A stretch of 64,000 nt of DNA from Shinella sp. H4-D48 (GCF_022637395.1 NZ_CP093337.1:1968001-2032000), one strand, 5' to 3'. Counted from the first letter of the stretch, positions 1 to 8,681 are shown. The notes: generated by a model from the letters alone, not told the origin. Made by a program: numbers and translations.

Positions 1-249
1 GAAACCACGGCCTTCGGCGCGCTGCTTAACCACATCACCGGCGGGCATATCGTGTCGGATGATGAGCCGGGCAAACGTTCCTTCCAGCCCATGAACATCA
101 ATTTCGGCCTGTTCCCGCCGCTGGAGCCGGGAACGGTGACAAAGCCCGAGGCCATGAAGCGTTTCCGTGGCAAGGACAAGGCAATCGCCAAGAAGCATGC
201 GACCGCCGCACGCGCGCTGGACGATTGCGCCCGCTGGCTGAAAGGCTGA
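1..249 (+). CDS. trmFO: TrmFO, folate-dependent tRNA m5U54 methyltransferase (3' end only)
   Basis: Only the C-terminal 82 residues are present; the gene is open at the left edge of the window. The tail carries the family's conserved stretch [18 protein letters not shown] followed by [18 protein letters not shown], and ends in a Lys/Ala-rich helix. TrmFO is a cytoplasmic flavoprotein that methylates U54 of tRNA using methylenetetrahydrofolate and FADH2. The FAD-binding N-terminus lies outside the window, so integrity cannot be judged. The next gene converges on it with an 8-base gap. Confidence 0.9.
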   Translation, partial: ETTAFGALLNHITGGHIVSDDEPGKRSFQPMNINFGLFPPLEPGTVTKPEAMKRFRGKDKAIAKKHATAARALDDCARWLKG

Positions 250-257
250 TTTAAGGG

Positions 258-707
258 TCAGATCGGCTGTTGCTGCACCCGCTCGCCGGTGGCGGCAGCC
301 ATCGGTCTGAAGCTTCCCAGCAGCCAAAGCGAGACCTCCGCGGCCTGCAGCTCATTGCGGAACTCGAATGTGCCGCCCTCGAAGGCAGCGTTGGCGAATG
401 TCACGGAAAGCCGCCGTGGGCCGGCGCTTTCGACACGCACCGTGCCGGGCTCGATGAGATGGCAAGTGTAGTGCAGGCCGTGTGCGTTCATGCATCCGGC
501 CTTCCCATCGTGCAGGCGCAGGAACACGGTCCCGCCATTTGCCGTGGTCACGACATCGCGGATCGCCTCATCGGGAAAAGCCCGGCCGAACTCCAAGATC
601 GCCAGCCCGGAATCGTTCTCGGCTTTTTCACGTTCATCGCGATGAAACGCGTGACGAAAAATCAGCCCCGCCAGAAACAGGCAGACGATCGTGATGGTCC
701 AGAGCAT
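258..707 (-). CDS. hypothetical membrane-anchored protein, 149 aa
   Basis: I do not recognise this protein. It has one N-terminal hydrophobic segment (about residues 2-17) followed by a short charged stretch and a roughly 110-residue soluble domain rich in beta-prone sequence, which would be periplasmic or cytoplasmic depending on topology. Two cysteines (C72 and C82) lie close together and could form a disulfide or bind a ligand. It starts at an ATG and converges with trmFO. It has no operon partner; the gene behind it on the same strand starts at 1676 and reads toward 825. It looks like a real gene because its coding character and minus-strand direction match its neighbours. Confidence 0.55.
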   Translation of the reverse strand: MLWTITIVCLFLAGLIFRHAFHRDEREKAENDSGLAILEFGRAFPDEAIRDVVTTANGGTVFLRLHDGKAGCMNAHGLHYTCHLIEPGTVRVESAGPRRLSVTFANAAFEGGTFEFRNELQAAEVSLWLLGSFRPMAAATGERVQQQPI

Positions 708-824
708 GGCGTGAACTCCCCCGCGCCGATAACATTCGCCTTCTCTAACGAACGAGGCTTGCGCCAGTTGTGCGTCTCGTCAAATGAAACGGCAGCGGGC
801 GCCAGACGGTTCCGGCCGGACTTG

Positions 825-1676
825 TCACAAAGGACAACGCCGCAGCGCCCGCCACATCCACCATTGCCGTCGCCATTGCGCCGGTTGGAGCGAGCCTTCG
901 AGTACATCCGCGCCGGCCTTTTCGGCGGCATCGAGAATATGCGGCACGAGCGCAATGGGCAGAAATGCCGGACGGTTGCCCACTGACACACCGTTTGCCG
1001 CACGCGCCTTGGCCAGATGTTCCCGGCCGAGGCCCGCAAATGCCTCGATCGCGCGCCTGGCGGCGGCTTTGTCGTCACCTGCAAGCAACGCCTCCGGCGA
1101 CAGGCCGGTCGCCGCAAGCAGATCCGCCGGCAGATAGACCTGTCCGCGCCGGCGATGAATCGGCAGCATCAGCAGAGCACCGGCCACTGTCTGCGCCACG
1201 CCGGCATGGCCTGCAGCGTCGGCAGACTTCGGCGCGTTTGCCGGATCGAGCACCAGGCTTGCAAGCTGGATGAGTGCCGAGGCCGTTTCGCCCGCATAAC
1301 CTTCAAAAGCGGAGCGGCTCTCCATCGGGTCGTTGTAGACATCGAAGATGCGGGCCTCGATCATATCGGTCAGCACGCCGACCGGCAGATGATGTTCCCG
1401 TACGCAGGCCAGAAGGCCGGCCGCCAGCGGATTCGCCGACGCATCGCCATCCGCCTCACCCTCCAGCAGATCCCGCCACCATTGCAGGCGGATTTCTCCG
1501 GGCAGCGCCTCGCGCACGACATCGCGCACCCGGGCGAGCTCGGCATTAAAGGCATAGAGGGCGGCAAGCGCGCCGCGCTTTTCAGCGGGCGCCAGAAGGC
1601 AGGCGAGATAGCGGTCGCGATCGGTGTCGCGAAGCACCGTCAGGCAGTGCGCATAATGAGTATCGTTATCGCTCAC
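825..1676 (-). CDS. squalene/phytoene synthase-like protein (NDUFAF6-like)
   Basis: 283-aa all-alpha protein of the trans-isoprenyl-diphosphate synthase superfamily. Characteristic blocks include the early YAFNAELARVRD segment (residues 41-52), RLQWWRDLLEGE (63-74) and DVYNDP (112-117). The two DxxxD metal-binding motifs of true squalene/phytoene synthases are not evident. This points to the NDUFAF6-like branch, whose human member is a complex I assembly factor, rather than to carotenoid synthesis; no carotenoid genes are nearby. It follows the Mth938/NDUFAF3-like gene by 21 bases in the yajC-secDF direction, so it is probably the last gene of that operon. The family is clear; the non-catalytic role is an inference. 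Confidence 0.75.
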   Translation of the reverse strand: MSDNDTHYAHCLTVLRDTDRDRYLACLLAPAEKRGALAALYAFNAELARVRDVVREALPGEIRLQWWRDLLEGEADGDASANPLAAGLLACVREHHLPVGVLTDMIEARIFDVYNDPMESRSAFEGYAGETASALIQLASLVLDPANAPKSADAAGHAGVAQTVAGALLMLPIHRRRGQVYLPADLLAATGLSPEALLAGDDKAAARRAIEAFAGLGREHLAKARAANGVSVGNRPAFLPIALVPHILDAAEKAGADVLEGSLQPAQWRRQWWMWRALRRCPL

Positions 1677-1697
1677 GTCGAAAAACCGCCTCGCCCG

Positions 1698-2084
1698 TCA
1701 CACGGCGATAAGCGCCGCGGCTACCGCGCGGCTTTCCGCCAGCATGACATTGAACGTACGCACGGCCGCGCCTGTGCTCATTGGATCGGAACTGATTTTG
1801 CGTTCACGCAGGGCCGCTTTGATCTCCGGCGCGAGCGGGCGGATCTCCTTGCCGGTGCCAACGAGCAGAACCTCGATATCGCCCGCCTCGTCCAGAACGC
1901 GCTCCAGATCGACCAGCGTCAGCGGGCTGCCATCCTCTTTGTCCCAGCCATGAATGCCCGAGGGCAGGCAGAGGATGGAGCCGCGATGCGACATATCCGC
2001 AAAGCGGAAGCCGCCATTGCCGTATGCGTCGATCGGCGCGCGTCCGGGGAAGTGCGCCTCCCGGATTTCAATTCCCTTGGCCAT
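1698..2084 (-). CDS. Mth938-like domain protein (NDUFAF3-like, DUF498)
   Basis: 128-aa single-domain protein. The core PSGIHGWDKEDGSPL followed by LVGTGKEIRPL is the signature of the Mth938/NDUFAF3 fold. The human homologue NDUFAF3 is a complex I assembly factor; the bacterial function is not established. The ATG lies inside the end of secDF (17-base overlap), so the gene is almost certainly translationally coupled to secDF. Its position between secDF and another complex I assembly-factor homologue suggests a role in membrane-complex biogenesis; that is an inference. Confidence 0.8.
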   Translation of the reverse strand: MAKGIEIREAHFPGRAPIDAYGNGGFRFADMSHRGSILCLPSGIHGWDKEDGSPLTLVDLERVLDEAGDIEVLLVGTGKEIRPLAPEIKAALRERKISSDPMSTGAAVRTFNVMLAESRAVAAALIAV

Positions 2085-4584
2085 TGGCTCCCGTCGCTTC
2101 CGGGGCCGTCACCGCGCCGCCCTTGCCGGGGCGGTAGCGCTCCGGCCGGAGACGGAACAGAATGAGGATAGGCCCGGCAATGTAGATGGATGATATGGTG
2201 CCGACGGCGACCCCGAAGAACAGCGTCAGCGCGAATGTTCGGATTGCCTCGCCGCCGAAGAGTGCGAGGGCGGCAAGCGCGATCAGCGTGGTCGCGGAGG
2301 TAAGGACCGTGCGCGACAATGTGCGATTGATCGCATCGTCGATCAGGATCGGCAGCGGCATCTGCTTGAAGTGCCGCAGATTCTCGCGGATCCGGTCGTA
2401 GACAACCATCGTGTCGTTCAGCGAGTAGCCGACGACCGTCAGCAACGCGGCAACAGCGCTGATGTTGAACTCGATATTGGCGACGGCCAGGAACCCGAGC
2501 GTGAAGAATACGTCATGGGCCAGCGCAATCACCGCGCCGATGGCAAAATGCCATTCGAAGCGTACCCAGATATAGGCGATCAGCGCGAGAAGCCCGGCCA
2601 CGAAGCCAAGCGTCGCCGTATCGATCAACTCACCTGATATGGACGGACCGACAACCTCGACGCGGCGGAAATCGTAATCGTCCTCGAGCTCGCCACGCGC
2701 GACGAGGACCGAGGTCTGCTCAGCGTTTTCGCCATCGCCCTGCGAGGTCAGCCGGACGATCGCCCGCCGTTCGTCCACCCGCGTATCCACGGTCTGAACG
2801 GCCACGCCGGCATCGGCGAGGCGCGCGGAAATATCGAACGCATCGGCCTTTCCGGATTTCGCCTGAACCTCGACCGCCGCACCGCCCGTGAAATCGATCC
2901 CGAGCCGCAGTTCACCCATCGCAAGCATGCCCGCGATGACCAGCGAAAGCGCGGCCGTCGCCAGGAAAACCGCGTTGCGCACCGCCATGAAGCGCAGGTT
3001 CAGGCTGTCGAAGAACCCGCTGCGCACGCCTTTGGGGAGGCGCGTCGCATGGCTCCGGCCGAGCCAGATCCGGACAAGCCGGTGTGTCAGCCCGAATGTC
3101 GTGAACAGGGTCGCCACCATGCCGACGCCGACCGCAAGCGCGAAGCCACGAACCGGTGCCGCGGAAAGCAGGAACAGGACGGCAACGGCAATCAGCATCG
3201 TGACGGATGCATCCACCACGGTCGTGCGGGCGCGGCCGAAACCGACCGAGACGGCTTGCGACAACGGTCGCCCGGCCTTCACCTCCTCGCGGATACGTTC
3301 GAAGATCAGAACGCTCGCATCGACGGCAAGCCCCATGGTCAGCACGACCCCCGCGATCATCGAAAGCGAGAGCGGCGCACCGATCAGCGCGAGAGCGGCG
3401 AAGGTCAGCAGCACGTTGAAGAACAGCGCCAGCGAAGCGATGATCCCGAGCACACCATAGAAAAATGTTATGAAGGCGACGACAGCGACGACGGCAACCG
3501 CGAGCGCCAGCGCGACGGAGCCGATCGACGTGGCGCCAAGCACCGGCTCGATCGACCGCTCCTCCAGGATCGTGAGAGCTGCCGGTAGCGGGCCGCTGGC
3601 AACGACTCGGGCGAGGTTAGCCGCCCCTTCGGCGTCGAAATCGCCGGAAAGCCGGCCGATGCCATCGCTGATGGCGCCCTGGATCTGCGATGTCGAGATA
3701 ACTTGCCCATCGAGCAGAATCGCGATGGTTCGGCCGGCATTGTCGCGGGTAAAGGCAGCGAGCTTCTCGGCGGCCTCCTTGCGCAACACGAATTCGATGA
3801 AGGGTTCGCCATCGGCCGATGCCCGCGCCGACGCGACATCCGCCGCAGTGAAGAGGTCATCCTGGCGTACGAGATAACCGGTCGGCGGCTCGTCGGCTGA
3901 GTATAGCACTTCGGAACCGGCAGGCGCGCCGCTCTCAATGGCCGTGTTGACCGGCACGCTGTTGTCGATCAGGCGGGCGGAAAGCTTGCCCACGGTCGCC
4001 AGCATGTCCTTCACGCGCTGCGGATCGGTGAGACCCGGCATGGAAACGACGATGCGGCCGCGGTCGCCCCGCCCGACAGTCAGAGCGGGAATTCCGAGAC
4101 TCTCCACACGACGACGCACGGCATCGACGGCGCCGAGCGATGCTGCCGCCACGGCTTCGTCGATGGCGGCATCGGACAGCACGATGCTGAAGGCGCCGTT
4201 TTCGCCTGTGGTCAGCGTGCCGAGCCCAAGGGCATCGAGCGTCTTGCTGGCTGCTTCGACATCACTGGTCGACGATATCGTCACATCGACCTGGTCGTCC
4301 GCGCCGTTGAGATTGCCATAAGGGATCTGCGCTGCCCGCAGGGCATTGCCGATCGTTTCGACGGCGCCTCGCAGGCGCGCATCGATGATATCGTCACGGG
4401 AGATATCGAGAACAAGGCGCGAGCCGCCGGTGAGATCCAGGCCCGGTTTCAGCCGATGTGCGGCGATCCACTCGGGAAGGCCGGCTGCCATGCGTGCCGG
4501 AATAAGGCTTGGCAACAGGACGAGAAGACTGGCCAGGAACGCGGACCAGAGAAGAAACGTTTTCCAGCGGGCGGATTGCTGCAT
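2068..4584 (-). CDS. secDF: SecDF, fused protein-export membrane protein
   Basis: 838 residues: a SecD half (about 1-510) and a SecF half (about 530-838) in one chain, as is usual in many alphaproteobacteria. An N-terminal membrane anchor is followed by the SecD block GLDLTGGSRLVLDI, the large P1 periplasmic domain and six membrane segments. The SecF half has its own anchor, the GIDFTGGAAVEV block and another six-helix bundle. SecDF uses the proton-motive force to complete export through SecYEG. It sits 87 bases after yajC and overlaps the following Mth938-like gene. The chain is complete with no frameshift. Confidence 0.96.
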   Translation of the reverse strand: MQQSARWKTFLLWSAFLASLLVLLPSLIPARMAAGLPEWIAAHRLKPGLDLTGGSRLVLDISRDDIIDARLRGAVETIGNALRAAQIPYGNLNGADDQVDVTISSTSDVEAASKTLDALGLGTLTTGENGAFSIVLSDAAIDEAVAAASLGAVDAVRRRVESLGIPALTVGRGDRGRIVVSMPGLTDPQRVKDMLATVGKLSARLIDNSVPVNTAIESGAPAGSEVLYSADEPPTGYLVRQDDLFTAADVASARASADGEPFIEFVLRKEAAEKLAAFTRDNAGRTIAILLDGQVISTSQIQGAISDGIGRLSGDFDAEGAANLARVVASGPLPAALTILEERSIEPVLGATSIGSVALALAVAVVAVVAFITFFYGVLGIIASLALFFNVLLTFAALALIGAPLSLSMIAGVVLTMGLAVDASVLIFERIREEVKAGRPLSQAVSVGFGRARTTVVDASVTMLIAVAVLFLLSAAPVRGFALAVGVGMVATLFTTFGLTHRLVRIWLGRSHATRLPKGVRSGFFDSLNLRFMAVRNAVFLATAALSLVIAGMLAMGELRLGIDFTGGAAVEVQAKSGKADAFDISARLADAGVAVQTVDTRVDERRAIVRLTSQGDGENAEQTSVLVARGELEDDYDFRRVEVVGPSISGELIDTATLGFVAGLLALIAYIWVRFEWHFAIGAVIALAHDVFFTLGFLAVANIEFNISAVAALLTVVGYSLNDTMVVYDRIRENLRHFKQMPLPILIDDAINRTLSRTVLTSATTLIALAALALFGGEAIRTFALTLFFGVAVGTISSIYIAGPILILFRLRPERYRPGKGGAVTAPEATGANGQGN

Positions 4585-4671
4585 TGCGATCTCGACAAAA
4601 ACGGCGCCAGCGCCGCTGAAAACCAGTCGGGCCGCAGGCCGAGGTTACCCTCGGCCGAACGGCAAGCCAAG

Positions 4672-5010
4672 TCATTCCTTGACGGGTTCGCCCTTGACGC
4701 GGACTTCGCTCACACCGCTGCGCACGACGCGCACCTTGATGCCTTCTGCGATTTCGACTTCAAGCTCGCTGTCGTCGACGACCTTGGTCACCTTGCCGAC
4801 GATACCACCACCCGTGACGACCTGATCGCCGCGGCGGATGTTCTTCAGAAGCTCTTCGCGACGCTTCATGGAAGCGCGCTGCGGGCGGATGATGAGGAAA
4901 TACATCACCACGAAAATCAGCAGGAACGGGAGGATAGACATCAGGATGTCTGCACCGCCTGCTGAACCGCCGGGTGCCGCCGTCTGGGCGAAGGCCTCGG
5001 TAATGAACAT
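4672..5010 (-). CDS. yajC: YajC, preprotein translocase accessory subunit
   Basis: 112 aa with one N-terminal membrane helix (about residues 22-42, SILPFLLIFVVMYFLIIRP) followed by the conserved RPQ-KRR-E cytoplasmic block and a small beta domain (GDQVVTGGGIVGKV). YajC associates with SecDF at the Sec translocon. The order yajC-secDF is conserved across bacteria. AAGGAG stands 5 bases before the ATG, and a good promoter lies about 60-85 bases upstream (5068-5095). Confidence 0.96.
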   Translation of the reverse strand: MFITEAFAQTAAPGGSAGGADILMSILPFLLIFVVMYFLIIRPQRASMKRREELLKNIRRGDQVVTGGGIVGKVTKVVDDSELEVEIAEGIKVRVVRSGVSEVRVKGEPVKE

Positions 5011-5067
5011 CAGCTACTCCTTGAAAACTTGAATTTGTAAGGCCTGAAGGCCCATTTCGGATGCCGG

Positions 5068-5095
5068 AATATAGGCAAGCACACATCCAATGCAA
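5068..5095 (-). promoter_or_regulatory. putative sigma-70-type promoter of the yajC-secDF operon
   Basis: Read on the minus strand: TTGCAT (5095-5090), a 16-base spacer, and TATATT (5073-5068). The -10 element is strong for a GC-rich genome. Transcription would begin about 50 bases before the yajC ATG. The DUF815 gene is divergent and must use a separate promoter in the same 182-base gap. Confidence 0.55.
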
Positions 5096-5192
5096 CACAC
5101 GAGACTGAGAAGCTCTCGTTTTTCAAGTGTTTTCCCCCTTTTCGCCCCCCTTCCCGCCATGCTACCCGGCATGAAGTATGAGGAGAGACACA

Positions 5193-6062
5193 GTGCAGGA
5201 AGATCACGTCAAGCTTCTGCTGGCCGAAATCGGCCGCATCAACGCAACGCTGGAGCGCCTCGCCGGCCCCGCGCCCGCCATCAACGACTGGGACGCGGCA
5301 GACGTCTTCGTCTGGTCGCCCGCGCGCCTGCAGGTGCAAGCGGTGAAGCGCCCGAACCGCATCGACATCGACCTTATCCGCGGCGTCGATCATGTTCGTG
5401 ACATTCTCGTCGATAACACGGTGCGCTTCGCGCGCGGTCTGCCGGCCAACAATGTGCTCTTGTGGGGCGCCCGCGGTATGGGCAAGTCCTCACTGGTCAA
5501 GTCGGTGCATGCGCTCGCGGCGAGCGAAACCGGCAGCAACCTGAAGCTCATCGAGGTTCATCGCGAGGATATCGCCACCCTGCCCGCACTGATGGATATC
5601 CTCAAGGAAGTGCCCTATCCCGTCATCATCTTCTGCGACGACCTTTCCTTCGACCACGACGACACCTCCTACAAGTCGCTGAAGGCGGCGCTGGATGGCG
5701 GCGTCGAGGGACGGCCGGACAATGTACTACTCTATGCCACCTCCAACCGTCGCCACCTCCTGCCCCGCGACATGATGGAAAACGAGCAATCCACGGCCAT
5801 CAACCCGTCGGAAGCCGTCGAGGAAAAGGTCTCCCTTTCCGACCGCTTCGGGCTGTGGCTCGGCTTCTACAAATGCAGTCAGGCAGAATATCTTGAGATG
5901 ATCGACGGCTATGCGAGCCACTATGCGCTCGATATCCCGGTCGAACAGCTTCACGCCGAGGCGTTGGAATGGGCAACGACGCGTGGCTCCCGCTCCGGAC
6001 GCGTCGCCTGGCAATATGTGCAGGATCTTGCCGGACGCCTTGGAAAGCCGCTCCATCGCTAG
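5193..6062 (+). CDS. AAA-family ATP-binding protein, DUF815
   Basis: The DUF815 family is an AAA+ ATPase group of unknown specific role. Walker A is GARGMGKSS and Walker B is VIIFCDDLSF; a later conserved block reads LLYATSNRRHLLP, followed by the sensor-like DRFGLWLGF region. I chose the GTG at 5193 (289 aa) over the in-frame ATG at 5178. AGGAGA at 5181-5186 sits 6 bases before the GTG, whereas the ATG overlaps that ribosome-binding site. It is divergent from yajC and convergent with the LysM/M23 gene, from which a perfect bidirectional terminator separates it. Confidence 0.88.
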   Translation: MQEDHVKLLLAEIGRINATLERLAGPAPAINDWDAADVFVWSPARLQVQAVKRPNRIDIDLIRGVDHVRDILVDNTVRFARGLPANNVLLWGARGMGKSSLVKSVHALAASETGSNLKLIEVHREDIATLPALMDILKEVPYPVIIFCDDLSFDHDDTSYKSLKAALDGGVEGRPDNVLLYATSNRRHLLPRDMMENEQSTAINPSEAVEEKVSLSDRFGLWLGFYKCSQAEYLEMIDGYASHYALDIPVEQLHAEALEWATTRGSRSGRVAWQYVQDLAGRLGKPLHR

Positions 6063-6070
6063 AAACACCC

Positions 6071-6115
6071 GAATGACAAAAGGGCGGTCCCGCAGGAACC
6101 GCCCTTTTGTCATTC
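6071..6115. terminator. bidirectional intrinsic terminator
   Basis: Perfect 18-bp inverted repeat: arms 6071-6088 and 6098-6115, with a 9-base loop. The arms contain AAAAGGGCGG / CCGCCCTTTT, so an A/U-rich stretch follows the GC core on both strands. It lies between the convergent DUF815 gene (ends 6062) and the LysM/M23 gene (ends 6132) and can stop transcription from both. Confidence 0.9.
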
Positions 6116-6131
6116 ATGAATGCAGACGAAC

Positions 6132-7691
6132 CTATTCTAGGAACGTCATCGGGTTGACCGGGGTCGCGTTCTTGCGCACCTCGAAGTGAACCTTCGGACG
6201 GGTGGCGCTGCCGCTCATGCCCGACGTTGCGACGGTCTGGCCGCGCTGGATCTTCTGGCCACGCTGCACGTTGAGGTCGCCGGCGTGGCCATAAACCGTA
6301 ACCGTGCCATCGTCATGGCGGACGAGAACCGCGTTGCCGAGTTCCTTCAGGCTGCTGCCGGCATAGATGACGACGCCATTCTCAGCCGCCTTGATGGGCG
6401 TGCCCTCGGGTACGGAAATGTCGATGCCGTCGTTGCGGCTGCCGTTGACGTTGGAGCCATAGCCGGCAATGACCGCGCCGCGGACCGGCCAGCGATACTT
6501 GCCGATGCCCGTCGATTCGGGCGCTTCGTCGGTCACATCGGATTTCTGCGTCACCTCGGCGACCGAGACGGTTTTGACCGGTGCCTTATAGGATTCCGGC
6601 TTCTTTTCCGCTGTCTCGACCTTTTTTTCCTTTACCGGAACGGAGGCCGTGGTCGTCTTGTCCGTCGTCGTATCCACAGCCGCCCCGCCCGCCGGGATCA
6701 CGAGCTTCTGGCCGATGCGGATCGAGGCGGTCTGGATGCCGTTCGCCTTCTTCAAGGCGTCGACCGACACACCGTTGCTGCGGGCGATCTTGGCGAGCGA
6801 ATCGCCCGGCTTGACCTCGTAGCCGCCAGCGCCTTCACCGGCATTGGCGAGATTGGTGTTGGCCTGATCGGTATCCGACTTTACCTTGTCGCGCTTCGAC
6901 GTGCCGGGCAGGATGGCAACGTTCTGTTCCGTCTTGCGCTCAGGCGTCGGCAGCTTGTTATCGACTTTGAGCGTATGGTCCGTCGCAGCCTTGGCCGCGC
7001 TTGCGGTCGTGCTGAAGGTCGGAATGATGATACGCTGGCCAGGTTCGGCGTCGGTCGAACGCGTCAGGCCGTTTGCGGCGAGAATTTCCTTCTCCGGCAC
7101 GCCGTAGCGGTTAGCGAGCGTCTTTACGCTTTCGCCCTGCCGCAGCATGACAACAGGAGCATTGTTCGTCGACCAACCGGCCTTGGGCTTCTGGATGGTT
7201 CCCGTCGAGAGCGTATCCGCATTGTCGGCGATCGCTTTCGCCTGACGCTGCTGACCGACGGCTTCGCGCTCTGCCGAACGTGCAGCGCCGGCTGTGGGAT
7301 CGTTAAGCGCGCCACGCTGAACGGTCATCGGCGTGGTCGCAAGACGCGAACCGGAGCCACTCGTCGTCGAGGTGTTGATCGGATCGTAGGAAACGCCGCC
7401 CTGATCCGGGAAAGGCTGATTGAGCGCCTGATCCCGACTTCCCATCTGATTTGCGGATGCAAACTGCTGCTGCTCGTTTCCAACCGTTGCGCGGGGAACG
7501 ATGCTATTGCTGCCGAACAGCGTGCGGCGCGGAACCGAGCTGGTCGTCATGTTGTCCTGCCCGGAGCTGGAAAACAGGCCGCCAAAACGGGAAACATCCG
7601 AGCTGCACCCGGTTGCGACACTGGCCAGCAGGGCCGCAGCAATAAGGCGGGTCGCGGTCCTGCCAAAACTCGGCGATACACTCTTACGCAT
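6132..7691 (-). CDS. LysM/M23 lipoprotein with degenerate active site (DipM/NlpD-like)
   Basis: 519 aa from the ATG at 7691; an in-frame TTG at 7703 would add four residues. The N-terminus is a lipoprotein signal ending in the lipobox SVATGC (Cys29). Two LysM peptidoglycan-binding domains follow (about 179-226 and 288-333), then a C-terminal LytM/M23 domain (about 405-517). Two M23 zinc ligands are replaced: the first HxxxD histidine is Asn (NDGID), and the first His of HxH is Lys (PKVHFEV). That pattern matches the non-catalytic amidase activators NlpD, EnvC and DipM rather than active endopeptidases. The nearby surE and pcm recall the classical surE-pcm-nlpD locus. An envelope location and a role in septal amidase activation are inferred. 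Confidence 0.85.
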   Translation of the reverse strand: MRKSVSPSFGRTATRLIAAALLASVATGCSSDVSRFGGLFSSSGQDNMTTSSVPRRTLFGSNSIVPRATVGNEQQQFASANQMGSRDQALNQPFPDQGGVSYDPINTSTTSGSGSRLATTPMTVQRGALNDPTAGAARSAEREAVGQQRQAKAIADNADTLSTGTIQKPKAGWSTNNAPVVMLRQGESVKTLANRYGVPEKEILAANGLTRSTDAEPGQRIIIPTFSTTASAAKAATDHTLKVDNKLPTPERKTEQNVAILPGTSKRDKVKSDTDQANTNLANAGEGAGGYEVKPGDSLAKIARSNGVSVDALKKANGIQTASIRIGQKLVIPAGGAAVDTTTDKTTTASVPVKEKKVETAEKKPESYKAPVKTVSVAEVTQKSDVTDEAPESTGIGKYRWPVRGAVIAGYGSNVNGSRNDGIDISVPEGTPIKAAENGVVIYAGSSLKELGNAVLVRHDDGTVTVYGHAGDLNVQRGQKIQRGQTVATSGMSGSATRPKVHFEVRKNATPVNPMTFLE

Positions 7692-7829
7692 AAGACTACC
7701 CAATCGGTACGCTACTTGAAGTGAACCGATTAAAGCGCGTTAGAGTTACTGCCCGGTTAAGGCTGGCCTATCCGCAAAGGTTTTTTGATAAATTGATAAC
7801 CATGCGCAAGGCGGCCATCGCCGGCAGCG

Positions 7830-8435
7830 TCAGAAGCCGGCCGCGTACATGCTGTCGGCGCGGGAGATGCGTGCGCCGATATGGGCGTTATTTTCCATAT
7901 TGCCCTGCCCCGGCTGCAGGATCGCGGAAATCGGCGTCGCCCGCCGGGCCACACCTTCAATGACCGATTCGGGTTCGCTCATGTCGAGCGCGCTTTCGTT
8001 GTACGCGATGGCACGCAGAGCAGAAACGGCCGTCTCACGCGTCCCGAGATAGCGGGCACTGCGCTGATCCTGCGGCGGCATGCTGTCGAAATATTCGATA
8101 TAGGCGCGGTAGTAGGCCTTGCGATCACCGGCCTCCAAGAAATGACCAAAGGCGCCATATTCACGGGCTTCGAGTGCGGCCGTATCCAGGTTGTTGCGTT
8201 CGGCATCCGTCAAGGCCGGCTGGCTGTGAACTGCCTCTTCCTTGGCGACGCTGAGAACGAGAAGCGCATCGACCGAAAGGCCGACATGGGATGAGGGATC
8301 GCTCGTGCCGCCGGCGAGGTTCGCTGATGAAACAGCCTCCGCCACGTCCTCGTTGGCCTTGCCGGCCGCCTTGGTCGCGAGATAGGCGAGCCCCTCATGG
8401 GTCGAGCCGCTGGCTATCCTGTTCGAGACGTACAT
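7830..8435 (-). CDS. hypothetical protein, 201 aa
   Basis: I do not recognise this protein. It is soluble, mostly helical, Ala/Glu-rich, with no signal peptide or membrane segment. I chose the ATG at 8435 because GGAGAGG stands 4 bases upstream; an ATG at 8447 overlaps that site. A TTAA-N7-TTAA motif matching the CtrA box lies 109-123 bases upstream, so the gene may be cell-cycle regulated. Its neighbours are pcm (upstream, same strand) and the LysM/M23 lipoprotein (downstream), but the 246-base gap to pcm and the CtrA box suggest independent transcription. Confidence 0.65.
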   Translation of the reverse strand: MYVSNRIASGSTHEGLAYLATKAAGKANEDVAEAVSSANLAGGTSDPSSHVGLSVDALLVLSVAKEEAVHSQPALTDAERNNLDTAALEAREYGAFGHFLEAGDRKAYYRAYIEYFDSMPPQDQRSARYLGTRETAVSALRAIAYNESALDMSEPESVIEGVARRATPISAILQPGQGNMENNAHIGARISRADSMYAAGF

Positions 8436-8543
8436 TTCCCTCTCCATCGGAATCGCCGGAAGGTTGAAAACCCGGCATCCTGCGTGGAAACTGCTGCTTC
8501 GCTACGGGCCTACGCGCCGAAGCTTGCGCGAGGCTTGCGTCGG

Positions 8544-8558
8544 TTAACAAAAGGTTAA
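8544..8558. promoter_or_regulatory. CtrA-type binding site TTAA-N7-TTAA
   Basis: The sequence TTAACAAAAGGTTAA is an exact full CtrA consensus with the canonical 7-base spacer, in the gap between pcm and the unknown gene that starts at 8435. CtrA is the master cell-cycle response regulator of alphaproteobacteria and often binds near or over the promoters it controls. With two TTAA words in a GC-rich non-coding gap, a chance match is possible but unlikely. Confidence 0.6.
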
Positions 8559-8681
8559 CGCTACACTTTCTCGGCCGACTGGAGGATTGGCGCACGGCAA
8601 AGCGCACGGATCACGCGGAAAACCGGCGAAACGACTCAGCCGGCAGCGCAATTGGGAAGGCAGGGTAAAACGTTCGGGCGC

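Noticed and set aside
825-1676. Carotenoid or hopanoid biosynthesis gene
   Set aside because: The fold is right, but the paired DxxxD motifs are not evident and no other isoprenoid genes are nearby; the NDUFAF6-like reading fits better.
5011-5192. Riboswitch or leader peptide before yajC or the DUF815 gene
   Set aside because: The gap contains a promoter and a small GGCC-type inverted repeat but no conserved leader structure that I recognise.
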